Translations under genes and position numbers: made by a program
Notes under the pieces: generated by a model
What the model was told of the DNA's origin: nothing
The model's database searches: none
Seen by the model: only the letters and a program-made list of their open reading frames with translations
Assembly (NCBI RefSeq): GCF_004745485.1
Contig: NZ_RHFG01000014.1
Coordinates: 49,551-113,550, forward strand
Length of the DNA stretch: 64,000 bases
Source of the DNA: Brevibacterium sp. S22
GTDB taxonomy: Bacteria > Actinomycetota > Actinomycetes > Actinomycetales > Brevibacteriaceae
Reading direction: 5' to 3'
Part shown: positions 1-9,051 of the stretch, in pieces
How the letters are laid out: every line of letters begins with the position of its first letter
How positions within the stretch are numbered: the first letter of the stretch is position 1

Positions 1-702
1 CCCGACCCCGTGCCGGGAATGCGCATAGTCCACGATGAGGATGCCTTCGTCGTCGTCGACAAACCGGTCGGTGTGGCCGCGCATCCGGCGCTCGGCTGGA
101 CCGGACGCACCGTCGTCGGCGGACTCGCCGCGGCGGGCTTTCGCATCGCGACCTCGGGTGCGCCCGAACGCCAGGGCATCGTGCAGCGACTCGACGTCGG
201 CACCTCCGGGCTGATGGTCGTGGCCAAGAGCGAATACGCCTACAGCGTGCTCAAACGCGCCTTCAAAGAACGCACGGTCGACAAGACCTACCATGCGGTC
301 GTCCAGGGTCTGCCCGACCCGGTGCTCGGCACCATCGACGCCCCGATCGCCCGTCACCCGAAGCACGACGGGCTCTATGCTGTGCGAACCGAAGGCAAGA
401 ACGCGATCACCCACTACGAGGTGATCGAAGCCCACCGTCGTGCCGCGCTCGTCGAGATCCACCTGGAGACCGGACGCACCCACCAGATCCGCGTCCACTT
501 CTCTGCCACCAAACACCCCTGCGTCGGCGATCTGCCCTATGGCGCCGACCCGGTCCTGGCGAAGGACCTCGGCCTGGAACGCCAGTGGCTGCATGCCGTC
601 AAACTCGGCTTCCACCACCCCGACACGCAGAAGTGGGTCGAATTCGAAAGCGGCTATCCGGAGGATCTGCAGACCGCGCTCGACCGCATCCGACCGAACT
701 GA
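1..702 (+). CDS. rluD: RluD-type 23S rRNA pseudouridine synthase (5' truncated by the window)
   Basis: This enzyme converts specific uridines of 23S rRNA to pseudouridine during ribosome assembly. The reading frame is open from base 1, so the N-terminal part, usually including an S4 RNA-binding domain, lies outside the window; the GTG at 10 is not the true start. The catalytic block reads [12 protein letters not shown], with the presumed catalytic Asp codon at 193-195. The family usually has His where this protein has Gln. The later motifs [10 protein letters not shown] and GDLPYG are typical of the RluA/RluD family. In many actinobacteria this gene follows lspA, which would be upstream of the window. 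It is followed by dnaE on the same strand after 108 bp. Which member of the RluA/C/D group it is cannot be settled from the fragment. Confidence 0.9.
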   Translation, partial: PDPVPGMRIVHDEDAFVVVDKPVGVAAHPALGWTGRTVVGGLAAAGFRIATSGAPERQGIVQRLDVGTSGLMVVAKSEYAYSVLKRAFKERTVDKTYHAVVQGLPDPVLGTIDAPIARHPKHDGLYAVRTEGKNAITHYEVIEAHRRAALVEIHLETGRTHQIRVHFSATKHPCVGDLPYGADPVLAKDLGLERQWLHAVKLGFHHPDTQKWVEFESGYPEDLQTALDRIRPN

Positions 703-765
703 ACGCCGCGTCGAAGGTGCGCGGAGCAACAGTCTCCGAAGCCTCCTGAAACGCAGCTGATGGAC

Positions 766-771
766 TAAGCT
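766..771 (+). promoter_or_regulatory. Candidate -10 element of dnaE
   Basis: TAAGCT fits the actinobacterial TANNNT -10 pattern and lies 39 bp before the dnaE start. No convincing -35 hexamer is visible. A purine-rich AGGAAGGCGG (797-806) upstream of the GTG would then serve as the ribosome binding site. Confidence 0.35.
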
Positions 772-810
772 GGGGGCGCACCACCGGCAACTTCAGGAAG
801 GCGGCGCCCA

Positions 811-3800
811 GTGCCGAATGAGGACTTCGTCCACCTCCACGTCCACACCGAATACTCCATGTTGGACGGTGCGGCCCGGCTGGCCGATCTGATGGCGGCG
901 ACGAAGGCATCGGGGATGTCCGCGATCGCCACGACCGACCACGGATATCTGTTCGGAGCCTTCGACTTCTGGTCTCAGGCGACCGCCGCCGGAATCAAAC
1001 CCATCATCGGCGTCGAAGCCTATGTCACCCCGGGCACCGACCGCCGCGACAAGACACGCGTGAAGTGGCGCACCGACGAGTCACAGAAGAGCGACGACCT
1101 CTCCGGCGGTGGTCTCTACACACATATGACCCTGCTGTCGCGGAACAACACGGGCATGCGGAACCTCTTCAAGGCATCGTCCTATGCCTCTCTCGACTCG
1201 GTGACCGCGAAATGGCCGCGGCTGGACCAGGATCTGCTCGAGACCTATTCCGACGGACTCATCGCCACCACCGGCTGCCCGTCGGGGGAGATCCAGGTGC
1301 GTCTGCGCCTTGGCCAGTACGAAGAGGCCAAGGCAGCGGCCGGGAAGTACCGTGAGATCTTCGGTGCGGACAACTACTACGTCGAGCTCATGGACCACGG
1401 TCTCTCGATCGAGAAGCGAGTAACGAAGGACCTCATCCGGCTGTCGAAGGAGCTCGACATTCCGCTGGTGGCCACCAACGACCTCCACTACACGCATGAA
1501 TCGGATGCGAAGGCGCACGAAGCGCTGCTGGCCATCCAATCCGGTTCCAAACTCATCGAGCCCACCTATGATCAGGGCGGTTCGCGCTTCGCCTTCTCCG
1601 GCTCCGGCTACTACCTCAAAACGCCTGCGGAGATGCGGTCCCTGTTCAAAGAGTTCCCCGAAGCCTGCGACAACACTCTCGAGATCGCCGAGAAGTGCGA
1701 AGTCTCCTTCGACACCTCGGCGAACTATATGCCGAAGTTCCCGTGCCCTCCTGGCGAGGACGAGACCTCATGGCTGATCAAGGAGGTCGCGAAGGGCCTG
1801 GACTATCGGTACCCGGGCGGTGTTCCCGACGATGTCCGCAGACAGGCCGACTACGAACTCGACATCATCATCTCGATGGGCTTCCCCGGCTACTTCCTCG
1901 TCGTCGCCGACTTCATCAACTGGTCGAAGGACAACGGCATCCGTGTCGGGCCCGGCCGTGGTTCGGGTGCCGGTTCGATGGTGGCCTACGCGATGCGCAT
2001 CACCGACCTCGATCCGCTTCAGCACGGGCTGTTCTTCGAGCGCTTCCTCAACCCGGACCGTGTGTCCATGCCCGACTTCGACGTGGACTTCGATGATCGT
2101 CGCCGCGGCGAGGTCATCGACTATGTGACCGAGAAGTACGGCGATGAGCGTGTGGCGATGATCGTCACGTACGGCACGATCAAAACGAAGATGGCGCTGA
2201 AGGACTCCGCCCGCGTGCTCGGCAAACCCTTCTCGATGGGTGAGCGGCTGACGAAGGCGCTGCCGCCGGCGGAGATGGCCAAGGACATTCCGCTCAAGGA
2301 CATCGAGGACCCGGAGTCCAAGCGCTATAAGGAAGCCGGCGAGTTCCGCGAATTCGTCGACACCGATCCGGAAGCCCGAGAGACCTTCGAGACCGCGAAG
2401 GGTCTGGAAGGTCTGAAGCGGCAGTGGGGTGTCCACGCCGCCGGCGTCATCATGTCCTCGGACCCGATCATCGACGTCATTCCGATCATGCGTCGGTTCC
2501 AGGACGGTCAGGTCATCACGCAGTTCGACTATCCGACCTCTGAGGGCCTCGGGCTCATCAAGATGGACTTCCTGGGCCTGCGGAACCTCACGATCATCTC
2601 CGACGCGGTGGAGAACATCAAGGCCAACCGGGACTTCGACCTCGACCTCGAACATCTGACCCTCGACGACCAAGGTGCCTACGAGCTGCTGTCCCGTGGC
2701 GACACCCTCGGCGTGTTCCAGCTCGACGGCGGTGGCCTGCGTGCCCTGCTGCGACTGATGAAGCCCGACAACTTCGAAGACATCTCGGCGACCATTGCGC
2801 TCTACCGTCCGGGCCCGATGGGTGCCGATTCTCACACGAATTTCGCACTGCGCAAGAACGGTCTGCAGGAGGTCACCCCGATCCACGCGGAGCTCGAGGA
2901 GCCGCTCAAGGAGATCCTCGACACCACCTACGGTCTCATCATCTACCAGGAGCAGGTGATGGCGATCGCGCAGAAGGTCGCCGGCTACTCGCTCGGCCAG
3001 GCCGATATCCTCCGTCGTGCGATGGGCAAGAAGAAGAAGTCCGAGCTCGACAAGCAGCAGGTCGGCTTCTTCGGCGGAATGAAGGAACGCGGCTATTCCG
3101 AGGCCGCAGCCCAAGCCCTGTGGGACATTCTGCTGCCGTTCTCGGACTACGCGTTCAACAAAGCACACTCCGCCGCCTACGGACTCGTGTCCTACTGGAC
3201 GGCCTTCCTCAAGGCCCACTACACGGCCGAATACATGGCGGCCCTGCTCACCTCGGTCGGTGACAACAAAGACAAGCTCGCAATCTACCTCAACGAGTGT
3301 CGTCGGCTCGGCATCACCGTGCTGCCGCCGGACGTCAATGACTCGGCCCTGCACTTCACCCCGGTCGGCACCGATATCCGCTTCGGCATGGGCGCGGTCC
3401 GCAATGTCGGCGCCCATGTCGTCGAAGGCATCGTCGAAGCCCGCAAAGAGAAGGGCGCCTACACCTCGTTCACGGATTTCCTCGACAAGGTGCCCAGCCA
3501 CGTATGCAACAAGCGCACGATCGAATCGCTCATCAAGGCCGGCGGCTTCGACTCACTCGGGCACAGCCGTCGCTCCCTCGTCGAAGTCCACGAAGAGGCC
3601 GTGGACTCCGTCATCGGTGTCAAGCGGCAGGAGGCCAATGGACAGTTCGATCTCTTCGCCGGGCTCGGCGGAGGAGACGACTCACCTGGATTCTCCGTGA
3701 CCATCCCCGACCGTCCGGAGTGGGAGAAGAAGGAGAAACTGTCGTTCGAACGCGACATGATCGGCCTCTACGTCTCCGACCACCCGCTCAACGGACTCGA

Positions 3801-4368
3801 AGGCGTCCTGGCCGCCGAATCCGAGGCCTCCATCGCCGAGGTGGTCGATCCGGAATCGCACCGACACGACGGATCCCAGGTCAAGGTCTGCGGAATGATC
3901 ACGCAGGTCACACGGAAGGTGTCGAAGAACTCCGGACGTCCCTATGCGATCGTGACCGTGGAGGACCTCGAAGCCGAGATCGAAGTGATGTTCTTCGGTG
4001 ACACCTACGAACCCGTGGCGAGCCTGCTGGCGACCGACCTCGTGATCTCCCTGACCGGACGCATCCGCACCTCCGATGACCGTCCGACCTCACTGATGGC
4101 GATGTCGATGACGATTCCCGATGTCACCGACCCCAACGATCGCCCGCTCAACCTGACCATGCCGATGGAGAAGGCGACCGAGGAGATGGCCACGAAGCTG
4201 CGACGGATCCTCGAATCCAACAAGGGTCAGACCGACGTCCACATCACCCTGTCCCAGCCGGGACGGCAGACGGTGATGCGTCTTGATCGGTCGATCCGGG
4301 TCGACCCGAACCCGAGCCTCTACGGAGACCTGAAGGCGCTGTTGGGCTCCCGCTGCCTCAGCGTCTGA
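811..4368 (+). CDS. dnaE: DNA polymerase III alpha subunit
   Basis: Replicative DNA polymerase catalytic subunit of the C family, 1185 aa, the usual length for actinobacterial DnaE1. The N-terminal PHP domain starts with HLHVHTEYSMLDGA. A glycine-rich GPGRGSGAGS lies near residue 380. The catalytic block PDFDVDFDD places two metal-binding aspartates at D422 and D424, and the third is D586 in KMDFLGLRNL. The C-terminal part carries the helix-hairpin-helix region and an OB-fold from about residue 1020 (QVKVCGMITQ). The GTG start at 811 is supported by a purine-rich AGGAAGGCGG just upstream. It is complete and stands as its own unit between the pseudouridine synthase and hisD. Assignment as DnaE rather than the damage-inducible DnaE2 rests on length and on the intact PHP and C-terminal regions. 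Confidence 0.97.
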   Translation: MPNEDFVHLHVHTEYSMLDGAARLADLMAATKASGMSAIATTDHGYLFGAFDFWSQATAAGIKPIIGVEAYVTPGTDRRDKTRVKWRTDESQKSDDLSGGGLYTHMTLLSRNNTGMRNLFKASSYASLDSVTAKWPRLDQDLLETYSDGLIATTGCPSGEIQVRLRLGQYEEAKAAAGKYREIFGADNYYVELMDHGLSIEKRVTKDLIRLSKELDIPLVATNDLHYTHESDAKAHEALLAIQSGSKLIEPTYDQGGSRFAFSGSGYYLKTPAEMRSLFKEFPEACDNTLEIAEKCEVSFDTSANYMPKFPCPPGEDETSWLIKEVAKGLDYRYPGGVPDDVRRQADYELDIIISMGFPGYFLVVADFINWSKDNGIRVGPGRGSGAGSMVAYAMRITDLDPLQHGLFFERFLNPDRVSMPDFDVDFDDRRRGEVIDYVTEKYGDERVAMIVTYGTIKTKMALKDSARVLGKPFSMGERLTKALPPAEMAKDIPLKDIEDPESKRYKEAGEFREFVDTDPEARETFETAKGLEGLKRQWGVHAAGVIMSSDPIIDVIPIMRRFQDGQVITQFDYPTSEGLGLIKMDFLGLRNLTIISDAVENIKANRDFDLDLEHLTLDDQGAYELLSRGDTLGVFQLDGGGLRALLRLMKPDNFEDISATIALYRPGPMGADSHTNFALRKNGLQEVTPIHAELEEPLKEILDTTYGLIIYQEQVMAIAQKVAGYSLGQADILRRAMGKKKKSELDKQQVGFFGGMKERGYSEAAAQALWDILLPFSDYAFNKAHSAAYGLVSYWTAFLKAHYTAEYMAALLTSVGDNKDKLAIYLNECRRLGITVLPPDVNDSALHFTPVGTDIRFGMGAVRNVGAHVVEGIVEARKEKGAYTSFTDFLDKVPSHVCNKRTIESLIKAGGFDSLGHSRRSLVEVHEEAVDSVIGVKRQEANGQFDLFAGLGGGDDSPGFSVTIPDRPEWEKKEKLSFERDMIGLYVSDHPLNGLEGVLAAESEASIAEVVDPESHRHDGSQVKVCGMITQVTRKVSKNSGRPYAIVTVEDLEAEIEVMFFGDTYEPVASLLATDLVISLTGRIRTSDDRPTSLMAMSMTIPDVTDPNDRPLNLTMPMEKATEEMATKLRRILESNKGQTDVHITLSQPGRQTVMRLDRSIRVDPNPSLYGDLKALLGSRCLSV

Positions 4369-4558
4369 GTCTCAGCTGCATCCCCGCTCACATCTGCTGA
4401 GCGGCTGCAGGCAGCGTCTCGCGCAGGCTGTTTCGGTACACCCTTCTCTGAACCGCCCACGTTCTTCGGTGAGCAGTTGAGAGAAGGGCACACCGTTTCG
4501 CTGATCGTGCCGTTCGTCCGCACTTCGGGCCGGAAGCCTCCGGTGTTGCTGCGGAGAC

Positions 4559-4564
4559 TAGAAT
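4559..4564 (+). promoter_or_regulatory. -10 element for a leaderless hisD transcript
   Basis: TAGAAT is followed by 7 nt and then GTG at 4572, the spacing expected when transcription begins on the start codon. There is no Shine-Dalgarno sequence in front of any of the candidate starts (ATG 4563, GTG 4566, GTG 4572). The 190 bp between dnaE and hisD hold nothing else certain. Confidence 0.6.
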
Positions 4565-4571
4565 GGTGCGG

Positions 4572-5873
4572 GTGAACATTCTGGACTTCCGTGGTGAGAC
4601 CCTCAACAAGCGATTTCTGGCACAGAAGCTGCCGCGAGCCGCCGAGACCCATGCCGATATCGAACGTCGCGTCGCCGAACTGCTCGACACCGTCGCCGCC
4701 GACGGAGCGGCCGCGGTGAAGGACTTCACCGAACGCTTCGACGGAGTGCGGCCCGAGGCGCTGCGCGTACCTGAATCGGCGCTGGCCGAAGCCGCGGCCG
4801 AACTCGATCCCACGGTCAAGTCCGCGCTCGTCGAATCCATCGCTCGGGCCCGGCAGGTCGCCGCCGACCAGCGCCCCGCCGATGTCCGCACTCAGCTGGC
4901 CTCCGGTGCCTTCGTCACCACCCGCCACCTGCCGGTCGAACGCGTCGGACTCTATGTGCCGGGCGGACTGGCCGTGTATCCTTCGACGGTGATCATGAAC
5001 GTCGTCCCGGCGCAGACAGCCGGTGCGCACTCACTGGCGATCGCCAGCCCGCCCCAGAGCAGCGGTCTGCCGCACCCGACAGTGCTCGCCACCGCACACA
5101 TCCTCGGCGTGGGCGAAGTCTGGGCGATGGGCGGAGCACAGGCAATCGGCGCCATGGCTTTCGGCTTCGACGACGGAGAGGAACTCGAACCCGTCGACCT
5201 CATCACCGGCCCCGGAAACGCCTACGTGGCTGCGGCGAAGTCCCTCGTCCGCTCCCGCGTCGGCATCGACGCGGTCGCCGGGCCTACGGAGATCATCATC
5301 CTCGCCGACGACCAGGCCGATCCGCGCTTCGTCGCCGCCGATCTCATCAGCCAGGCCGAACACGATGAACTGGCCGCCTCGGTGCTGGTCACGAACTCTC
5401 CCGAACTCGCCGAGGCGGTGCAGCGGGAGCTGGATGTGCAGGTGCCGTCAGCGCAGCACACCGAACGGATCTCCACGGCTCTGGCCGGAAGACAGTCGGC
5501 GATCGTGATCGTCGACGACCTCGACGCCGGGATCACCGTGGTCAACGGCTATGCCGGTGAGCACGTCGAGGTCCACACAGCCGATGCCGCAGCGGTCGCG
5601 GCACGGATCACGAACGGGGGAGCGATCTTCCTCGGCGATTGGGCACCGGTGTCACTGGGTGACTACTGTGCCGGGTCGAACCATGTGCTGCCCACGATGG
5701 GCACCGCCGCTCACGGTTCGGGTCTGGGCGTGCACTCATTCATCAAGGTCAGCCAGGTCATCGACTATGACCGGGAGGCCCTGTCCGAGGTGGCCGAACA
5801 CATCGGCGTCCTCGCCTCCAGCGAACAGCTGCCGGCCCACGGCCGAGCTGTCGACATCAGGTTCGAGGAGTAG
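4572..5873 (+). CDS. hisD: Histidinol dehydrogenase
   Basis: Catalyses the last two steps of histidine synthesis, the four-electron NAD-dependent oxidation of L-histidinol to L-histidine. The protein is 433 aa from GTG 4572. I preferred this start over ATG 4563 because the upstream TAGAAT lies 7 nt away and suggests a leaderless mRNA. Visible motifs are [11 protein letters not shown], the zinc-ligand pair Q261 and H264 in SQAEHDE, and the catalytic E330-H331 in YAGEHVEV, matching E326/H327 of the E. coli enzyme. GSNHVLPT and HSFIKV near the C-terminus complete the family pattern. The gene is coupled to nrdR, which starts 2 nt after its stop. No other his genes are in the window, so the rest of the pathway must be elsewhere. 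Confidence 0.96.
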   Translation: MNILDFRGETLNKRFLAQKLPRAAETHADIERRVAELLDTVAADGAAAVKDFTERFDGVRPEALRVPESALAEAAAELDPTVKSALVESIARARQVAADQRPADVRTQLASGAFVTTRHLPVERVGLYVPGGLAVYPSTVIMNVVPAQTAGAHSLAIASPPQSSGLPHPTVLATAHILGVGEVWAMGGAQAIGAMAFGFDDGEELEPVDLITGPGNAYVAAAKSLVRSRVGIDAVAGPTEIIILADDQADPRFVAADLISQAEHDELAASVLVTNSPELAEAVQRELDVQVPSAQHTERISTALAGRQSAIVIVDDLDAGITVVNGYAGEHVEVHTADAAAVAARITNGGAIFLGDWAPVSLGDYCAGSNHVLPTMGTAAHGSGLGVHSFIKVSQVIDYDREALSEVAEHIGVLASSEQLPAHGRAVDIRFEE

Positions 5874-5875
5874 AT

Positions 5876-6373
5876 ATGCGTTGTCCGTTCTGCCGTGAGT
5901 CCGATTCGCGAGTCGTCGATTCGAGGACCAGTGAAGACGGCGCCGCTATCCGCCGGCGCAGACAATGCCGTCACTGCGGCCGCCGCTTCACCACGATGGA
6001 GGCCACGAGCCTGTCGGTGATCAAACGTTCCGGAGTCACCGAGGAGTTCTCCCGGCAGAAGATCATGTCGGGTGTGCGCAAAGCCTGCCAGGGACGCCCG
6101 GTCAGCGACGATGATCTCGCGAAGCTCGCGCAGCGGGTGGAGGAGAACATCCGGTCGCGCGGAATCGCCGAGATCGACGCCGACGAAGTCGGTCTGTCGA
6201 TTCTCGAACCGCTGCGTGAACTCGACCAGGTGGCCTATCTGCGCTTCGCCAGCGTATACCAGGGATTCGACTCGCTCGAAGACTTCGAGGCCGCGATCGA
6301 TTCGCTGCGTGCCGATGCGCTGCTGCAGTCCGGTCAGACCCGCGAACCCACCCCCGAAGACTTCGCCGACTGA
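5876..6373 (+). CDS. nrdR: Transcriptional repressor of ribonucleotide reductase genes
   Basis: NrdR senses ATP/dATP and represses ribonucleotide reductase operons by binding NrdR boxes. The protein is 165 aa. The N-terminal zinc ribbon has C3, C6, C31 and C34 (MRCPFC and CRHCGRRF). The ATP-cone domain follows from about residue 48 ([16 protein letters not shown]). The last 15 or so residues form an acidic tail. It starts 2 nt after the hisD stop, so it is almost certainly translated from the hisD message, an odd pairing of amino-acid and nucleotide metabolism. No NrdR-box pair is evident in the window, so its targets lie elsewhere. Confidence 0.96.
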   Translation: MRCPFCRESDSRVVDSRTSEDGAAIRRRRQCRHCGRRFTTMEATSLSVIKRSGVTEEFSRQKIMSGVRKACQGRPVSDDDLAKLAQRVEENIRSRGIAEIDADEVGLSILEPLRELDQVAYLRFASVYQGFDSLEDFEAAIDSLRADALLQSGQTREPTPEDFAD

Positions 6374-6479
6374 GCGTATCGGAGCGTCCGTGTGACCGGA
6401 TTCTGAGACCGCTGAGATTTCCGTCAGAAATCTTCGTCTCGAGTACCGGCGTACAGAAATAGTTGTGTAGTATTGAACG

Positions 6480-6540
6480 TGCGCGCTTCGGCGCGCGGCC
6501 GCTTGCGGTTCGGAGGGGAAGCCGAACCCAAGCGGCCTTT
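6480..6540 (+). ncRNA. Candidate small RNA with two stem-loops
   Basis: A -10-like TAGTAT (6468-6473) is followed within about 7 nt by a perfect 6-bp GCGCGC stem capped by a UUCG tetraloop (6481-6496). A second 16-bp stem with one bulge (6497-6537) and a short T run come next. The whole could be a roughly 60-nt transcript ending in an intrinsic terminator. Equally it could be only the 3' end of the hisD-nrdR message. No -35 is recognisable. Confidence 0.3.
6497..6540 (+). terminator. Intrinsic terminator downstream of nrdR
   Basis: GGCCGCTT (6497-6504) pairs with AAGCGGCC (6530-6537). The stem continues inward with GGTTCGG/CCGAACC after a one-base bulge, leaving an 8-nt purine loop. It is followed by TTT. 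It ends transcription from nrdR or from the candidate small RNA. Confidence 0.55.
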
Positions 6541-6571
6541 CACATTCACCCCACGGCCAAGATTCCCACCC

Positions 6572-6633
6572 TTGCTACCTGACGGCGGCTCTGCAACCTC
6601 GCGCAAGGTTGCAGAGCCGCCGTCAGGTAGCAA
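6572..6633. repeat. 62-bp palindromic repeat, copy 1
   Basis: Two perfectly complementary 28-nt arms (6572-6599 and 6606-6633) are separated by a 6-nt loop. The arms begin TTGCTACCTGACGGCGGCTC. It lies between the convergent genes nrdR and the HelD-like gene. The same element occurs at 27239-27300 and, as one arm only, at 63845-63877. It could act as a two-way terminator or be a REP-like mobile palindrome. There is no T run on either side. Confidence 0.9.
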
Positions 6634-6647
6634 TTTGGGAGGGGCGG

Positions 6648-8879
6648 TCAGCCGGCCCGGCGGACCGCCTCGGCGGAGAAGAGTTCGGTCAGCTCCGTGG
6701 ACATGGAAGCCAGGACGCGCAGTCGTTCCGTCGTTCGTGTCAGCGCCACATAGAGACCTCCGACGCCTGCCTCGCTGTCCGCCGGGGCGATGCGGCCGGG
6801 TTCGACGATGATCACCGAATCGAACTCAAGGCCTTTGGCCTGCTGAGGGGTGATGAGGGCGATCTGATGGTCCAAACCCGTGACCGAGCGTCCGAAGTCA
6901 AAGTCCACGATCACCTCGGCGATGGGCTCGATGAGCTCCTCATCAGCGATGACAGCGATCTTCCCACCTTCGGCGGCGGAGACCTCGGCCGCAGCCGCCG
7001 CAGGGAGGGCAGCCAACATCTCCGACTCGTCTGCGAAGGAATCCAGCTGCGGATCCGAACCTCCCTGGCGCACCGACTCGACGAGTTCGAGCTGAGGGAA
7101 ATGCCGATGCAGGTACCGGTTGGCCAGATCCATCACCGACTGCGGGGTGCGGTAGGAGACCGTGAGCACCTGAAGGGCGAAACGGTCCCCGACGAACTCG
7201 GACAGGATCGACGACCAGGTGCGGGCACTGTCGACCTGCGAGGACTGGGCGAGGTCGCCGACGACGGTGGCCGACTTCGACGGCACACGGCGGAAGAGGA
7301 CCCGCCACTGCATGGCAGAGAGCTCCTGCGCCTCGTCGACGACGAGGTGGCCGTACGTCCACTCCCGGTCCTCGAGGGCGCGTTCGGCCAGGGTCATCGC
7401 CGGTCCCTGCTCCTCCCAGCGGGACGCGAGCATCTCGGCCGAGACCATTCCGCCGGTCTCGGTCATATCGACGACGGCTTCGGCGTATTCGCGGGCCGAA
7501 TCGTCCCGGGCCTGGGTCTGCTGCGGAGCGGAGCCGAGAAGCTCGGCCAGCTCATCGAGCAGCGGCACATCCTCGACCGTGAACTCATCGCGACCCTGCT
7601 CGAGCAGAATCGTCTGCTCGGCCGGGCTGAGGAGCCTGCGCGCGGCGGCCTGAAGCTTGTGCGGTCTGCCCAGAAGGGCCCGCAGGGCCGCGCCGGGGGC
7701 GATGGGGAACCAAGCGAGGTTGAGGGCGCGACGGACGTCGATTGAAGAGCGCAGATCCTCGAGCAGCTCGGGCAGCCGGTCTCCGGCCGAATCCATTCCC
7801 ATCTCCCGGGCAAGATCCTCGGCGAGGGTCTTCAACAGCCCGGTGACGAAGCCGGTGCGAGCGGCATTGTGGGGATCTCCGCTGCGACGGGCCCGATCGC
7901 GCGCGGACTGGACGTCGCGGCGACGCAGCACGATCGTGTGCGAACGCACCCGCATCTCGACGTCGTGGTCTGGGATGCGCTGGTAGTTCGCAACGTGGTT
8001 CTTCAGCACTCGGGCCATGACGGAGCGGCCCTTGATCTCGGCGACGGCCGGTGCATCGGTGGCATCCGTCTCGAGTCCGGGGTAGAGCTGGCCCGGGGTG
8101 AGCAGGACGGCCCCGGTCTCGCCGAGGCTGGGCAGGACCTTCTCGATGTACTTGAGGAACACCGTCGACGGGCCGACGAGGAGGACGCCCGATTTCGCGA
8201 TGCGCTCCCGGTGTCGGTAGAGCAGGAATGCGGCACGGTGGAGGGCGACCGCGGTCTTGCCGGTGCCTGGTCCGCCCTGGACGACGAGGACGCCGGAGAG
8301 CGGACGGCGGATGATCGCGTCCTGTTCGGCCTGGATGGTTGCGACGATATCGCCCATCCGACCGGTGCGGTGAGTCGTCAGCGCGGCGAGCAGAGCGCCC
8401 TCGCCCTGCAGGTTCGACCGCTGAGCATCGTCGAGCGCGTCGATGTCGAGCACATCGTCTTCGATGCCGGTGACCAACCGGTTCGCGGTGACGAGGTGAC
8501 GGCGACGGGCGATCCCATCGGGATTGGCGGCAGTCGACTGGTAGAAGCGCTCGGCGGCAGGGGCTCTCCAATCGATGAGGATCTGCTGTCGCTGTTCGTC
8601 GGTGAGTCCGATGCGACCGATATACGTGGGGGCGTCTTCGTCGACGATGTCGAGACGACCGAAGCACAGTCCCTCCTCGGCGCTGTCGAGGCGGATGAGC
8701 TGATCTTCGTACAGTGTGGCGAAGGCATCGCGTTCGGTGCGATGCTGATGATTGCCTCCGACCTCGGAGATCCTCACCGTGCCCAGGCGGGCCGTCGCCT
8801 CCTCTCGGAGCTCATCGAGGCGGGCATAGAGCTCGTCGAGCTTGGTCTGCTCAACACGAATTTCTGAAGTTTCGGTCAT
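6648..8879 (-). CDS. helD: HelD-like RNA polymerase-associated superfamily 1 ATPase
   Basis: A UvrD/Rep-like superfamily 1 ATPase of 743 aa resembling HelD, the factor that clears and recycles stalled RNA polymerase and in some actinobacteria protects it from rifamycins. The N-terminus is a predicted helical hairpin (EQTKLDELYARLDELREEAT), as in HelD. Walker A is GGPGTGKT at residues 202-209. The Walker-B-like box is VVDEAQELS, and later helicase motifs include SYRTPQSV, QQAKGLEFD and YVALTRTTERL. I chose ATG 8879 because AAGAAGGTGAG lies directly in front of it. A start at 8900 would sit almost on the predicted transcription start. I saw no rifamycin-associated element upstream. A general DNA helicase role cannot be excluded. 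Confidence 0.82.
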   Translation of the reverse strand: MTETSEIRVEQTKLDELYARLDELREEATARLGTVRISEVGGNHQHRTERDAFATLYEDQLIRLDSAEEGLCFGRLDIVDEDAPTYIGRIGLTDEQRQQILIDWRAPAAERFYQSTAANPDGIARRRHLVTANRLVTGIEDDVLDIDALDDAQRSNLQGEGALLAALTTHRTGRMGDIVATIQAEQDAIIRRPLSGVLVVQGGPGTGKTAVALHRAAFLLYRHRERIAKSGVLLVGPSTVFLKYIEKVLPSLGETGAVLLTPGQLYPGLETDATDAPAVAEIKGRSVMARVLKNHVANYQRIPDHDVEMRVRSHTIVLRRRDVQSARDRARRSGDPHNAARTGFVTGLLKTLAEDLAREMGMDSAGDRLPELLEDLRSSIDVRRALNLAWFPIAPGAALRALLGRPHKLQAAARRLLSPAEQTILLEQGRDEFTVEDVPLLDELAELLGSAPQQTQARDDSAREYAEAVVDMTETGGMVSAEMLASRWEEQGPAMTLAERALEDREWTYGHLVVDEAQELSAMQWRVLFRRVPSKSATVVGDLAQSSQVDSARTWSSILSEFVGDRFALQVLTVSYRTPQSVMDLANRYLHRHFPQLELVESVRQGGSDPQLDSFADESEMLAALPAAAAAEVSAAEGGKIAVIADEELIEPIAEVIVDFDFGRSVTGLDHQIALITPQQAKGLEFDSVIIVEPGRIAPADSEAGVGGLYVALTRTTERLRVLASMSTELTELFSAEAVRRAG

Positions 8880-8903
8880 CTCACCTTCTTGGGTCGGCAT
8901 TCA

Positions 8904-8909
8904 ATTATG
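8904..8909 (-). promoter_or_regulatory. -10 element of the HelD-like gene
   Basis: CATAAT on the minus strand predicts transcription starting near 8897. That falls inside or just after the upstream ATG at 8900 and therefore favours the start at 8879. Confidence 0.45.
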
Positions 8910-9051
8910 CCGAACTTTCCCCGGCGTCTGTAGTCGCAACGTCATTTCGCACCGGGGCGTACCTCACATTCGCACTGCGGGCGCACCAGCATCTCCACCT
9001 GGGACAGGCAGGCGCGGTTGTCTCAGACCAGGGCGCAGGCAGGCGCGGGAA

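Noticed and set aside
1768..3501. Long open frame antisense to dnaE (577 codons)
   Set aside because: Low-complexity Arg/Asp/Val-rich product created by high GC codon bias opposite a certain dnaE; no domain.
4441..4488. CCCTTCTCT / AGAGAAGGG inverted repeat before hisD
   Set aside because: Only 9 bp with a 30-nt loop, upstream of the predicted hisD transcription start; no T run and no his leader codons. Could be chance.
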